Of a stretch of 64,000 nucleotides of DNA, positions 51,385 through 60,139 are shown piece after piece. The notes beneath the pieces were generated by a model that searched no databases, was not told the origin of the DNA, and worked only from the letters and a program-made list of their open reading frames with translations. The DNA lies in assembly GCA_964534845.1 (NCBI GenBank), contig CAZHPV010000004.1, positions 1-64,000 on the forward strand, written 5' to 3'. The DNA comes from CALCKU01 sp964534845 (GTDB lineage Bacteria > Pseudomonadota > Alphaproteobacteria > Caulobacterales > Maricaulaceae). Every line of letters begins with the position of its first letter. The stretch's first letter is position 1. The translations under genes were made by a program, and so were the position numbers.

Positions 51385-53298
51385 ATGTCAAACCCGCACA
51401 TATCGATTCGCTTACTACCCAGCGAAACTGTCAATCAAATCGCAGCGGGCGAAGTCGTGGAACGCCCCGCCAGCGTCATTAAGGAATTGGTCGAAAACGC
51501 CATTGATGCAGGGGCCAGCCAGATTGACATAAAATATGGCAATGGCGGGCGCTCACTGATCTCTATCACAGATGATGGCAAGGGCATGAGCCATGACGAA
51601 TTGCCGATTGCCATAGAGCGCCACGCGACCTCCAAACTCGCCCCGAATGATGAAGGCCGTTGGGACTTGCTTAACATTGCCACAATGGGCTTTCGCGGCG
51701 AGGCCTTGCCCTCTATCGGGTCTGTATCGCGTCTGAAAATTATATCCCAAACTCTCAACGCTGAAAATGCATGGGAAATCTCGGTTGAGGGCGGCAAAGT
51801 GGGAGGCGTTAAACCCGCGCCGCGCATAGGGCTGCACGGTACGCGCGTCGAGGTGCGGGATTTATTTTATGCCACACCTGCGCGGCTCAAATTCTTAAAA
51901 TCAGAGCGCAGTGAAAGTCTCGCCATATCCGATATTGTCAAAAGACTAGCCATGGCTAACCCTCAAATCGGCTTCAGCCTGGCCTCCGAGACGCGGAAAA
52001 TTTTAAATGCGAGACGCCAGAGCGGTGATGACGGCGGACGGCTAGCACGGCTATCAGCCATTTTGGGTCAAGACTTTGGTGATAACGCATTAGAGATTGA
52101 CCAAGAACGCGAGTCTATTCGTCTCACGGGCTTTGCGGGTCTACCGACTTTTTCGCGCGGCAATGCCCAGCACCAATATCTATTCGTAAATGGTCGCCCC
52201 GTGCGCGACAAACTTCTGCACGGCGCGGTCCGCGGGGCCTATCAGGACTATCTCGCGCGGGACCGCTATCCTGTAGTTGCCCTTTATCTTGATCTGCCGA
52301 TGACGCAGGTAGACATTAATGTCCATCCAGCCAAAACTGAAGTCCGGTTCAGGGAGCCGGGCCTGATTAGAGGCTTGATCGTCTCGGCCTTAAGACATGG
52401 TCTGGCGGGTGCAGGGCACCGTGCCAGCACAACAGTATCCGATTATGCGCTTGGGAAAATACAAGCCGGCAATAGGCCCGGAGCCGACCCGCAAGCCCAA
52501 TATGCTTTCCAGCAAAATTATGCCCCCCAAGCCCCGATGCGAGCACCCCATCAAAACGGCGCGGCCATGGCCCCGCTGGTTGACGGTTATGGGTTTGGCG
52601 CACGCGTCGAAGAGGCCGCAGAAAGCTTCCAACCTCGCATTGACCCCGAGACGGGGGAGATTCTCGAGCCCGAAAATACAGGAGCTGGGTCTGACTTCAC
52701 GGCTAATCCCTTAGGCGCAGCCCGTGCCCAGCTCCACGAAACCTATGTCGTGGCCCAGACCCAAGACGGCATTGTCATTGTCGATCAACACGCCGCCCAT
52801 GAACGCCTTGTTTATGAGCGAATGAAAGACGCCATGGCCGAACGGGCTGAAGGCGGCACGGGGGTTGAACGTCAAGCTTTACTTATCCCTGATATTGTCG
52901 ATCTGGGCGAAGGCGACGCCGCCCGTCTGCTCGCCCGCAAAGACGAGCTGGCAGAGATGGGGCTGATTATCGAGGCCTTCGGGGTCGGAGCTATCGCCGT
53001 GTCTGAAACGCCGGCTTTACTCGGTGAGATGAATATTCAAGGCCTGTTGCGGGACTTAGCCGATGATCTGGCCGAATATGACGAGGCCCTCACTCTGAAG
53101 GAAAAGTTTGAACATGTCTGCGGTACCATGGCATGCCACGGCTCTGTGCGGGCTGGACGCCGCCTCACAGCCCCTGAAATGAACGCGCTTTTGCGCCAGA
53201 TGGAAGCCACGCCCCATAGCGGGCAATGCAATCACGGCCGCCCGACCTATGTGGAGCTTAAGCTTGCAGATATTGAACGCCTCTTTGGGCGGCGTTAG
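51385..53298 (+). CDS. mutL: DNA mismatch repair protein MutL with endonuclease motif
   Basis: A 637-residue MutL. The N-terminal GHKL ATPase has [45 protein letters not shown] and the [20 protein letters not shown] loop. A disordered linker (about 330-440) leads to the C-terminal dimerisation domain. That domain carries [12 protein letters not shown] starting at D467, which matches the DQHA-x2-E-x4-E endonuclease motif, together with ACHGSVRAG and CNHGRP, the other metal-binding motifs. It should therefore nick DNA itself, in line with the absence of MutH in alphaproteobacteria. Confidence 0.95.
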   Translation: MSNPHISIRLLPSETVNQIAAGEVVERPASVIKELVENAIDAGASQIDIKYGNGGRSLISITDDGKGMSHDELPIAIERHATSKLAPNDEGRWDLLNIATMGFRGEALPSIGSVSRLKIISQTLNAENAWEISVEGGKVGGVKPAPRIGLHGTRVEVRDLFYATPARLKFLKSERSESLAISDIVKRLAMANPQIGFSLASETRKILNARRQSGDDGGRLARLSAILGQDFGDNALEIDQERESIRLTGFAGLPTFSRGNAQHQYLFVNGRPVRDKLLHGAVRGAYQDYLARDRYPVVALYLDLPMTQVDINVHPAKTEVRFREPGLIRGLIVSALRHGLAGAGHRASTTVSDYALGKIQAGNRPGADPQAQYAFQQNYAPQAPMRAPHQNGAAMAPLVDGYGFGARVEEAAESFQPRIDPETGEILEPENTGAGSDFTANPLGAARAQLHETYVVAQTQDGIVIVDQHAAHERLVYERMKDAMAERAEGGTGVERQALLIPDIVDLGEGDAARLLARKDELAEMGLIIEAFGVGAIAVSETPALLGEMNIQGLLRDLADDLAEYDEALTLKEKFEHVCGTMACHGSVRAGRRLTAPEMNALLRQMEATPHSGQCNHGRPTYVELKLADIERLFGRR

Positions 53299-53308
53299 GG
53301 CTTTTAGG

Positions 53309-54574
53309 TTAGTGCATCAAAACATAATTGCTAACAAAAGAAACAATTCTATCTTCCAATAAAGACACGATATTCTTACGACTTTGAATGTCTTTTGAGG
53401 CTTTTGGGATAGTTTGTTGGATGGTAAAATAATTAACGCCGCGATCGTTATGGATAAATGAATGACTTTTTAATTGATTATCAATTTGTAAATTTATGGC
53501 TTCAAATAACCCCAAGTCAGTATCGTCCCTTAGTCTTTTCCAATTCGCAAAAACTCTAACACCCTCATGACCGCCCCATTCATCTACTTCACCTGTATGA
53601 TGGAATTGCTTTAAAAAATGCTCAACCACCTTATGCGGCGTTGAGACATTTTTTGTCGGTGAATGTTTAGTCGTAAATGTTAGCAATCTTCCATTTACGT
53701 CTAGGCAAACTTCAACTGGATGCGCGTGGTTTTCTATTTCAAATTTGGCGACAAAATCCTTAGTGTCAGTAAAATGTTTTAAAGCAATCTCTTTTCTACG
53801 CTCACTACTATCTTCAGCAATTATTTCGGTGACACGTTGCTCAAATTTTTCAGATAACACCAAAGCTATTTCAGCGCTTTCCTGAAACCATGCTGCAACC
53901 ATTTCACTGCAAGTTTCAGAGCTGGGACGGCCACCATCCTTTACACGTCCGACAAATGATTTCCACTCCGCGGGCATTTCTGTAAATCCTCTTATAAGAG
54001 AATCTTTGTGATCCAAATGATCCGAAAATTGTCGTAAAATACTCTTATCAAACTTTGATAAATCTAAGTTTTCCCGTATTAAATGTTTGATTTCGGATTG
54101 AATGAATCTCCAAGACCAATGAAAATGTTTGATCTTTCTTAGTTTGCGGTTTCCAGTTTTTAGCCGTAACGGGGGCAGTTCAGGAGACGCGCACAACTCA
54201 TTTGAAATTGTGATAAGGGCATTGAATTTTTTTTCATGTACTCTTTGAAGATAATTATCTAGCTGCGCTATCGTTAATTCATTTTTCTCTATTTTCACTT
54301 CAACAAGAGCATTCCATTTTTCTTTTTGGTCAAGAAATATTTGTGCATCAGGAATATCTTTATTGCTATATTTCCCACCAAAAGATGGGTGTAAATTAGC
54401 ATGAAAATCGTCTCTGTTTTTATAACTGCGTTTCCCGATAGATTTAAGGAGACGGTTTCGAAACGGTTCGACCATTTCTAGTACCGCAAATAAAATAGAC
54501 GTTATTCTATCCTCTTCTACTTTTGTGCGCGGAAATAAAGTGGGTGGATGTCCATAACGAAAATCAGATGACAA
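53309..54574 (-). CDS. PD-(D/E)XK nuclease-family protein, probably acquired
   Basis: A 421-residue protein. The nuclease core is visible at residues 73-110: DIPDAQIF (D76), then VEVKIEKNELTIAQLDNYLQ with E92 and K94, that is D-x15-E-x-K plus a following Gln/Tyr helix, the usual PD-(D/E)XK arrangement. The remaining 300 residues are not recognised and contain no helicase or membrane segment. The gene is clearly AT-richer than its neighbours: one line counted by hand has 19 of 60 G+C, against 35 of 60 in a mutL line. It sits alone between mutL and rsmD. A role in defence against foreign DNA or in DNA repair is possible. Confidence 0.75.
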   Translation of the reverse strand: MSSDFRYGHPPTLFPRTKVEEDRITSILFAVLEMVEPFRNRLLKSIGKRSYKNRDDFHANLHPSFGGKYSNKDIPDAQIFLDQKEKWNALVEVKIEKNELTIAQLDNYLQRVHEKKFNALITISNELCASPELPPLRLKTGNRKLRKIKHFHWSWRFIQSEIKHLIRENLDLSKFDKSILRQFSDHLDHKDSLIRGFTEMPAEWKSFVGRVKDGGRPSSETCSEMVAAWFQESAEIALVLSEKFEQRVTEIIAEDSSERRKEIALKHFTDTKDFVAKFEIENHAHPVEVCLDVNGRLLTFTTKHSPTKNVSTPHKVVEHFLKQFHHTGEVDEWGGHEGVRVFANWKRLRDDTDLGLFEAINLQIDNQLKSHSFIHNDRGVNYFTIQQTIPKASKDIQSRKNIVSLLEDRIVSFVSNYVLMH

Positions 54575-54649
54575 TTTAAACCCCTGTAAGTTATAATTAT
54601 CACCCGTTTTAATTGAGTTAATGATGTTTGTCTAATCGAGGCCCTAAGG

Positions 54650-55213
54650 CTAACCCACACCCAAAAATAAAACCCGTGCAGCGCCCCATATTTTGTCAGC
54701 ATAAATTTCGAAGCCTTTAAACTCAATGTCTTCTTCGTCTTTACCAATCTCGAGGATGATCACGCCGTCATCCGCAATCAGGCCCTGATCTTTGAGGCGT
54801 AAGAGGACGGGTTTCCAAAGCCCTTTATAATAAGGCGGGTCCATGAAAATATGGGTAAAAGCCCCGCGTAAATTACCGGGTGCGACTTTGAGCTTTGTTG
54901 CATCGCGGCGGTGCAGGCGCGTCACGCCAAAGAGGTTCATTTTTTCGATATTTTCGCGAATGGCCGCGCGTGCTTTCGGTTCAGTCTCAACAAAGAGACA
55001 AAATTTCGCCCCGCGCGAAATCGCCTCAAGACCCAACGCACCGGAGCCTGCAAAAATATCGCTCACAATTGCACCCTCTAAAGGCGGCGCCCAGCTGGCA
55101 TGAGCGAGGATATTAAAAATAGACTCGCGCGTTTGATCGGACGTCGGACGTGTATCCCGCCCGGACGGCGTGGCAATATTGCGCCCGCGCAGACTGCCTG
55201 ACACTATTCTCAT
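54650..55213 (-). CDS. rsmD: 16S rRNA (guanine(966)-N(2))-methyltransferase RsmD
   Basis: A 187-residue class I methyltransferase. The N-terminus [18 protein letters not shown]...[16 protein letters not shown] is typical of RsmD. The SAM motif is [18 protein letters not shown] and the catalytic motif is MDPPYYKG. It methylates G966 of 16S rRNA. Its start overlaps the stop of the upstream pseudouridine synthase gene by four bases. Confidence 0.93.
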   Translation of the reverse strand: MRIVSGSLRGRNIATPSGRDTRPTSDQTRESIFNILAHASWAPPLEGAIVSDIFAGSGALGLEAISRGAKFCLFVETEPKARAAIRENIEKMNLFGVTRLHRRDATKLKVAPGNLRGAFTHIFMDPPYYKGLWKPVLLRLKDQGLIADDGVIILEIGKDEEDIEFKGFEIYADKIWGAARVLFLGVG

Positions 55214-56235
55214 CTTCGGGCGAACTTTCCCCGGCCCTTGGGCGCGTTAGGCTTAGCGCGGCTTAATTTAGCACGGTTGGGTTGCGCATACTCTGGCCTC
55301 CCGCCCTTAGACTTGGCTCGGCTCTTTTGCGGCCCTTTTGCGGGTTTAGCAGTGGTTTTGGTTTTCGCTTTAGATTTTGTTTTAGCCTGCAAGGGCGGCG
55401 GGGCCGTTGCGGGAATATCAACAAGATGACCGACCTGATCGCGTAAAACTTTATGGCGCACGAGTTCGGTTTCACCCGCGGGTAAAGTCCCGAGTTGAAA
55501 CGGGCCATAAGATGTGCGGATCAAACGGTTAACCTCAAGACCAAGCGTATCCAAGGCGCGTCTGACCTCACGGTTTTTACCCTCCCGAATTGTCACATTT
55601 ATCCAGACATTCCCGCCCTTTTGACGATCAAGAACCGCTTCAATCGGCCCTGTTGGGATACCTCGAATGTTTATACCGACCTTTAGACTATCCAAATCCT
55701 CTTGCGTGACATGCCCGTAAGCCCGCACTTTATAGCGCCGCGCCCAAGCCGTACTGGGCAGCTCCAAGGCCCGGGCGAGCGCCCCATCATTGGTTAAAAG
55801 CAAAAGCCCTTCCGAGGTAATATCCAACCGCCCGACAGAAATAACGCGGCCGATATCTTTGGGCAGTTCGTCAAATACCGTTTTACGGCCTTTTTCGTCC
55901 TTATGGGTTGTGACCAATCCATTGGGTTTATGATAGCGCCAAAGCCGTATCGGGGCTTTGCCCGTAATTTCCGTCCCGTCAAATGTAATGACGTCGGACG
56001 CGGTGACTTTGAACGCCGGTGTTGTGAGTTTTTTTCCGTTAACGGAAATTCGACCAGCGGTAATGAGCTTTTCAGCCTCTCTGCGCGATGCGATACCCGC
56101 GCGTGCGAGATATTTGGCGATACGCTCACCCGCTACATCTGTTATGGGCGGTGTTTGATCGCCACTCTTGCTCCCCGGTTTTCTATCCATCTGGGATTTA
56201 AGCTGGCGCGCATTTTGGGGGTCGTGATTTTGCAT
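55210..56235 (-). CDS. rluB: RsuA/RluB-family pseudouridine synthase
   Basis: A 341-residue protein. An N-terminal S4 RNA-binding domain ([30 protein letters not shown]) precedes the synthase domain, with catalytic aspartate in [17 protein letters not shown]. The last 80 residues are a Lys/Arg/Pro-rich tail that probably binds RNA. The family modifies 23S rRNA U2605 (RluB), U2457 (RluE), U2604 (RluF) or 16S U516 (RsuA); the long basic tail favours RluB. It is coupled to rsmD and divergent from tadA. Confidence 0.88.
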   Translation of the reverse strand: MQNHDPQNARQLKSQMDRKPGSKSGDQTPPITDVAGERIAKYLARAGIASRREAEKLITAGRISVNGKKLTTPAFKVTASDVITFDGTEITGKAPIRLWRYHKPNGLVTTHKDEKGRKTVFDELPKDIGRVISVGRLDITSEGLLLLTNDGALARALELPSTAWARRYKVRAYGHVTQEDLDSLKVGINIRGIPTGPIEAVLDRQKGGNVWINVTIREGKNREVRRALDTLGLEVNRLIRTSYGPFQLGTLPAGETELVRHKVLRDQVGHLVDIPATAPPPLQAKTKSKAKTKTTAKPAKGPQKSRAKSKGGRPEYAQPNRAKLSRAKPNAPKGRGKFARR

Positions 56236-56271
56236 GCTTGACGCTTTATCCTTTTAGCCCGAAGAGAGGGC

Positions 56272-56742
56272 ATGACTGACGAAGATTATATGCGCGAAGC
56301 CATAGCCCAAGCCCGCGCGGCTGGCAAATGCCAAGAAGTGCCCATCGGGGCTGTGCTGGTTGACCCGGGGACTGGCGAAATTATCGCCCGGGCCGGAAAT
56401 GCCCCCATTGCGATTTGTGACCCGACAGCCCACGCCGAAATTTTAGCCCTGCGCGAGGCCGCCCATAAGCAGGATAATTACCGCTTAGGCGGCCTGACCT
56501 TATATGTAACGTTAGAGCCCTGTGCCATGTGTGCCGGAGCCATATCCCATGCCCGTATCAGCCGGCTTGTTTTTGGCGCCGAAGACATTAAGGGCGGGGC
56601 CGTAATAAATGGTGTGAGGTTTTTTGAGCAGCCAACTTGCCATCACAGCCCCGACATCAAGGGCGGGGTTTTATCCGAGGCCTGCGGGGCCTTATTAAAA
56701 GACTTCTTTAAGGCCCGGCGTAAGAAAACCGCACACTCTTAA
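56272..56742 (+). CDS. tadA: tRNA adenosine(34) deaminase TadA
   Basis: A 156-residue zinc deaminase. The catalytic motif is AHAEILALREA (H54, E56) and the zinc cysteines are C84 and C87 in LEPCAMCAGAISHARI. It converts A34 to inosine in tRNA-Arg(ACG). It is divergent from the pseudouridine synthase gene with only 36 bases between the starts, so promoters must overlap the coding ends. Confidence 0.94.
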   Translation: MTDEDYMREAIAQARAAGKCQEVPIGAVLVDPGTGEIIARAGNAPIAICDPTAHAEILALREAAHKQDNYRLGGLTLYVTLEPCAMCAGAISHARISRLVFGAEDIKGGAVINGVRFFEQPTCHHSPDIKGGVLSEACGALLKDFFKARRKKTAHS

Positions 56743-56757
56743 AATCGGTCAAAACCC

Positions 56758-57861
56758 ATGAAAAATAATTTACGCGAAATGATGATTTTTACTCCGGAGG
56801 CGCCGCGCCCGCTTGCGCCTCTCTCTGTCGCGGCGTGGGGATATATTTGCGGGATTTTAGGATCTATTTTATTTGCTATGAAAGCAGTTTTAATCAAGAT
56901 GGCTTACCGGGCCGGCGAGGCATTACCGGATACGACCTCAAGCGGTACGTCTATTGAGGCCCTTGAACCCATAACCCTTATGGTCTTGCGTATGGGTTTT
57001 GCCCTGCCCGTTTATGGTCTGATCTTGCTATGGTTGATCCAGCGCAAACGCAAAAGCGCATTGGCGCCAGTCACCGGTGAAAATTCGTCAAAACCCCCCA
57101 CGGCCTTTAACACGATATTATGCCTTAAAGCCATGGCGCTCGGGGCTCTATGTTACTATGGCTGTGCCTTTTTGGATTTTACAGGCTTGCTCTATATAAC
57201 CGCCCAGCTGGAGCGCATGTTATTATTCACCTATCCTATTTTTGTCATGATTTTGGGGGCTTTGTTCTTCGGCCGAAAGCTAAGCATTTGGAGCATATCT
57301 ACCATTATACTGGCCTATTTGGGCATCACCATTATTTTTCTGGGCGGAGATATTGCTAGTGGTGAAAATGTGCTTTTAGGCTCGGTTTTGATTTTGGGTA
57401 CGGCCTTGCTATTTGCTATCTTTCAATTGCTTGCCGTCGATTTAATAAAACAAATGGGTAGCGAGATGTTTACCTGTATTGCCATGATCTCGGCAACCCT
57501 TGTCGTCTTTGCCCACTTTCTGATCGCAAATGGCGGGAATATAGACCCCTTATACCATCTGTCCTATGAGGTTTATATATTAGGTCTGCTTCTGGCTTTT
57601 CTTGCCACCCTGCTCCCCTCTTTTCTGGTGAACCTGGCGCTTGGCCGTATCGGCGCGCAGGCCGTGGCCATTTTGGGTATGATTGGCCCGATCGCTACAA
57701 TAATTGCGGCCATCAAAATATTGAACGAGCCTTTTGGCTGGCTCGACGGGGTCGGGACCTTATTGGTGATTGTCGGCATTAGTCTTTACACAATTTTTGA
57801 CAAACGTAGCCGCAAATCCCCAGAACCCAGTCCTAAAAAAGATTATACAATCGCTAAATAA
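56758..57861 (+). CDS. EamA/DMT-superfamily permease
   Basis: A 367-residue protein with about ten membrane helices in two EamA repeats (LDFTGLLYITAQLERMLLFTYPIFVMILGALFFGRKL closes the first). It begins 15 bases after tadA. A hydrophilic insertion of about 35 residues (GEALPDTTSSGTSIEALEP and RKRKSALAPVTGENSSK) lengthens it relative to usual 300-residue members. The substrate is unknown. Its 3' end overlaps the converging TSUP gene by 8 bases. Confidence 0.85.
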   Translation: MKNNLREMMIFTPEAPRPLAPLSVAAWGYICGILGSILFAMKAVLIKMAYRAGEALPDTTSSGTSIEALEPITLMVLRMGFALPVYGLILLWLIQRKRKSALAPVTGENSSKPPTAFNTILCLKAMALGALCYYGCAFLDFTGLLYITAQLERMLLFTYPIFVMILGALFFGRKLSIWSISTIILAYLGITIIFLGGDIASGENVLLGSVLILGTALLFAIFQLLAVDLIKQMGSEMFTCIAMISATLVVFAHFLIANGGNIDPLYHLSYEVYILGLLLAFLATLLPSFLVNLALGRIGAQAVAILGMIGPIATIIAAIKILNEPFGWLDGVGTLLVIVGISLYTIFDKRSRKSPEPSPKKDYTIAK

Positions 57862-58603
57862 GACCGGCCAGACTGAGACCGCGCCAGATATAAACAAAGC
57901 CAATCAGTGTCACGAGATATTTGGTATATTGGCGAAAGCCGATATCGGAAAATTTATTCAAAAGCCGCGTACCGAGAAATGTCCCTAAAAAGATAAACGG
58001 TATGACCGCCGCAAATACCCAGAGCGGGGGCAAGGTTGTTAGCCCGTGCATTGCGATAAGTGGTAAGCCAAAAAAGAAGATTTTAACAATATGCGCACCT
58101 AACATTGTCACCGCTTTCGTCGCGACGATTTCCTTGCGCCCCAGAGATGTTTTGACGTAAAAAAAATCTAGCGCAGGCCCGGCCACACCGGCCACAAGAT
58201 TAAGACCTATAACCATAAAACCGCAAAAAACCGCGTGTAGCGGTTTATTAATATCACCCTGCATCCATCCTCTGGGCAGCCAGAGTAAAAAGGGGAGTGT
58301 CCCGAGCACCAGATACAGAACATATTTTTGTGGTATATAGGCCGCAAAAGCTAAAAGCCCGATCGTGGGGACAGCCCCAAGCACTTTATAGCCCACTATA
58401 TCCCACCGAATATCTGGCCTAAGCAGATAGCAGCGAAACCCATTACTAAAACTTTGGACCGCGCCGTGCATAACCATCGCTTCGGCAACACCCATAACCG
58501 AGACAATAATGCCCATAAAAATCATGCCGCCAGCCATGCCAAATACGCCCGAAATAAAGGCTGTTATTAAGGCCGAGAACAAAATCAGTAAAACCAGCTT
58601 CAT
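57854..58603 (-). CDS. TSUP-family (TauE/SafE-like) membrane permease
   Basis: A 249-residue protein with seven or eight membrane helices. The start MKLVLLILFSALITAFISGVFGMAGGMIFMG and the second-half repeat VVAGVAGPALDFFYVKTSLGRKEIVATKA follow the TSUP pattern (GxxGxGGG-like turn and second conserved repeat). The family exports sulfite, sulfoacetate or other organosulfur anions. No sulfur genes are adjacent, so the substrate is open. Confidence 0.83.
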   Translation of the reverse strand: MKLVLLILFSALITAFISGVFGMAGGMIFMGIIVSVMGVAEAMVMHGAVQSFSNGFRCYLLRPDIRWDIVGYKVLGAVPTIGLLAFAAYIPQKYVLYLVLGTLPFLLWLPRGWMQGDINKPLHAVFCGFMVIGLNLVAGVAGPALDFFYVKTSLGRKEIVATKAVTMLGAHIVKIFFFGLPLIAMHGLTTLPPLWVFAAVIPFIFLGTFLGTRLLNKFSDIGFRQYTKYLVTLIGFVYIWRGLSLAGLI

Positions 58604-58724
58604 GAAGAACTCTTAGCCCGTATTGATCGTTAAAGCGCCTCTAAAATAGCTCAAGGTTATAAAAACAAACGCAAATAGAAAATTTGAAGAAAAAATATAG
58701 CTGAACCGAAACCGTTAATAGATA

Positions 58725-58740
58725 TTAACCATAATTTAAC
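58725..58740. promoter_or_regulatory. CtrA-type binding box upstream of the coiled-coil gene
   Basis: TTAACCATAATTTAAC fits the CtrA consensus TTAA-N7-TTAAC exactly and lies about 100 bases before the coiled-coil gene start (58842) in a 238-base intergenic region. CtrA is the cell-cycle master regulator of Caulobacterales and relatives. Confidence 0.5.
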
Positions 58741-58841
58741 CGACTCCCACAAATTTCACCCTCGGGCTGATACCAAAAGCTAGGGTCAGTCGATTGGGTC
58801 TATAAGTCGTAAATGCGCGGCTTTCACTATGGGATATCATT

Positions 58842-60056
58842 ATGGGATTACTAAGTCATATTTTTGGCCGTAGCACCGCTACACCTCACATTGCATCAAA
58901 TTTAAAAGACGTGGAGAACGCCCGCAATTATGTAAGTTCCATGTCGGATGTTTTTCGGTCATCGACAGACCAGCAAAGACTGGCCATAAAGAAAATGGCC
59001 CATCTGTCCAAAACCATATCCAAGATGGAAGTCGACTTGCGCCAAATGGAGCGTATTGAAACACGGGCCCGCACGCTTTCTCAGGAAAACACGGAGCTAG
59101 AACGCAAGCTTTCACAAAAATCAAGCTGGGCCAGCGAACAGGAAACAAAATTAATAGCGCTGGAGGGCCGGCATAAACATGTCCAAAGAGAGCTGGAAGT
59201 CGCAAAGGGTGATATCGCCGTACTCAAAGACCGCGAAGTCTCTGAGGGAGAAAAATCGGCCGCTCTAACCTCCGAAATCGCGGAACAGAAACAGCTGATC
59301 TCAACCCAGAACGAAGCTGTTGAAACATTGGAAACCACGCTGAAAGGTTTGCAAGACGATCTCGCCAGTCAAATGGGAGAGCTCTCAGACCGAGACCGCG
59401 AAATTAGTCAGTTACAAAAGAACTGCGAGGATCTTTCCACGCGCCTTAGCCAAAAAACGCGTGACGGCGATAATGCGCTTATCGAGCTTAAAGAGCTCCG
59501 TATTGATTTCACCGAGCTAAAGTCCAAATTTATCGAGACCAATAGCGCTTTGGAAAAAGCCCGTTATGACATGGTATCTCAAAAAACAGTGCTTGAAGAT
59601 ACGCTTAAACGACGCGAGGATGAAAACCTAACCTTAAAGAACAGGCTTGATCGGTTTAATACTGAAGTGCGTATCAAGCAGGACGGCCTATCGCAAGCTG
59701 ACACGGAAATCGCGGAATTACGCCGACGCCTAACATCGGCGACGCAAAGGGCAGAACAAGCGGAAGGGCGTCTCAAGGAAAATGCCGCCGATCTTAAGCG
59801 CTATACCCAAGACCTCACAACCGCCCGCTCAGATTTTGAGCGCTTGAATGTGAAATTCTCTGTCGCGCTGGAAGATATTGATGCTCTTCGAAAAATCAAT
59901 CAGGGTCAAAAAGCCAAGCTTGAGCGCTACGCAGCCATTGGCGGCGTAACGTCTGGCCAAGTCTATATGAATAATGGTAGCCATAAATCGCTATCAGATG
60001 AACGGGTTTTGACAGGGTCGACAAATGTCACCCGTTTACAGTCCATCAAAAAATAA
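58842..60056 (+). CDS. Long coiled-coil protein, possible cytoskeletal or polarity factor
   Basis: A 404-residue protein that is almost wholly coiled coil from about residue 40 to 365, with clear heptads rich in Glu, Lys, Leu and Gln. A short N-terminal head (MGLLSHIFGRSTATPHIASN) and a Ser/Asn-rich tail flank it. There is no signal peptide or membrane helix. The architecture (short basic head, long rod, short tail) resembles crescentin-like filament proteins of Caulobacter, but I cannot show homology. A CtrA-type box upstream would fit cell-cycle-timed expression. Confidence 0.75.
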   Translation: MGLLSHIFGRSTATPHIASNLKDVENARNYVSSMSDVFRSSTDQQRLAIKKMAHLSKTISKMEVDLRQMERIETRARTLSQENTELERKLSQKSSWASEQETKLIALEGRHKHVQRELEVAKGDIAVLKDREVSEGEKSAALTSEIAEQKQLISTQNEAVETLETTLKGLQDDLASQMGELSDRDREISQLQKNCEDLSTRLSQKTRDGDNALIELKELRIDFTELKSKFIETNSALEKARYDMVSQKTVLEDTLKRREDENLTLKNRLDRFNTEVRIKQDGLSQADTEIAELRRRLTSATQRAEQAEGRLKENAADLKRYTQDLTTARSDFERLNVKFSVALEDIDALRKINQGQKAKLERYAAIGGVTSGQVYMNNGSHKSLSDERVLTGSTNVTRLQSIKK

Positions 60057-60076
60057 AGGGCCTAAACTAGGCCTTT
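60055..60076 (+). terminator. Hairpin at the end of the coiled-coil gene
   Basis: AAAGGGCCTA and TAGGCCTTT pair over 9 bp with one bulged G and a 3-base loop, starting in the stop codon. An A-run precedes it; a weak T-rich stretch follows. It is a likely terminator. Confidence 0.5.
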
Positions 60077-60104
60077 CATATTCAATAAACTTACAAGGCG
60101 CTAT

Positions 60105-60128
60105 AGGGCGTCTTTTATTTTGCGCCCT
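60105..60128. terminator. Hairpin between coiled-coil and thiolase-like genes
   Basis: AGGGCG and CGCCCT form a 6-bp stem over a T-rich 12-base loop in the short gap between two converging genes. It probably ends transcription from one or both sides. Confidence 0.4.
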
Positions 60129-60139
60129 AATGAGACGCT

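Noticed and set aside
55238..55429. Small hydrophobic plus-strand frame opposite the end of the pseudouridine synthase gene
   Set aside because: It is the antisense of the Lys/Pro/Ala-rich tail, which produces Leu/Ala-rich complement by codon composition.
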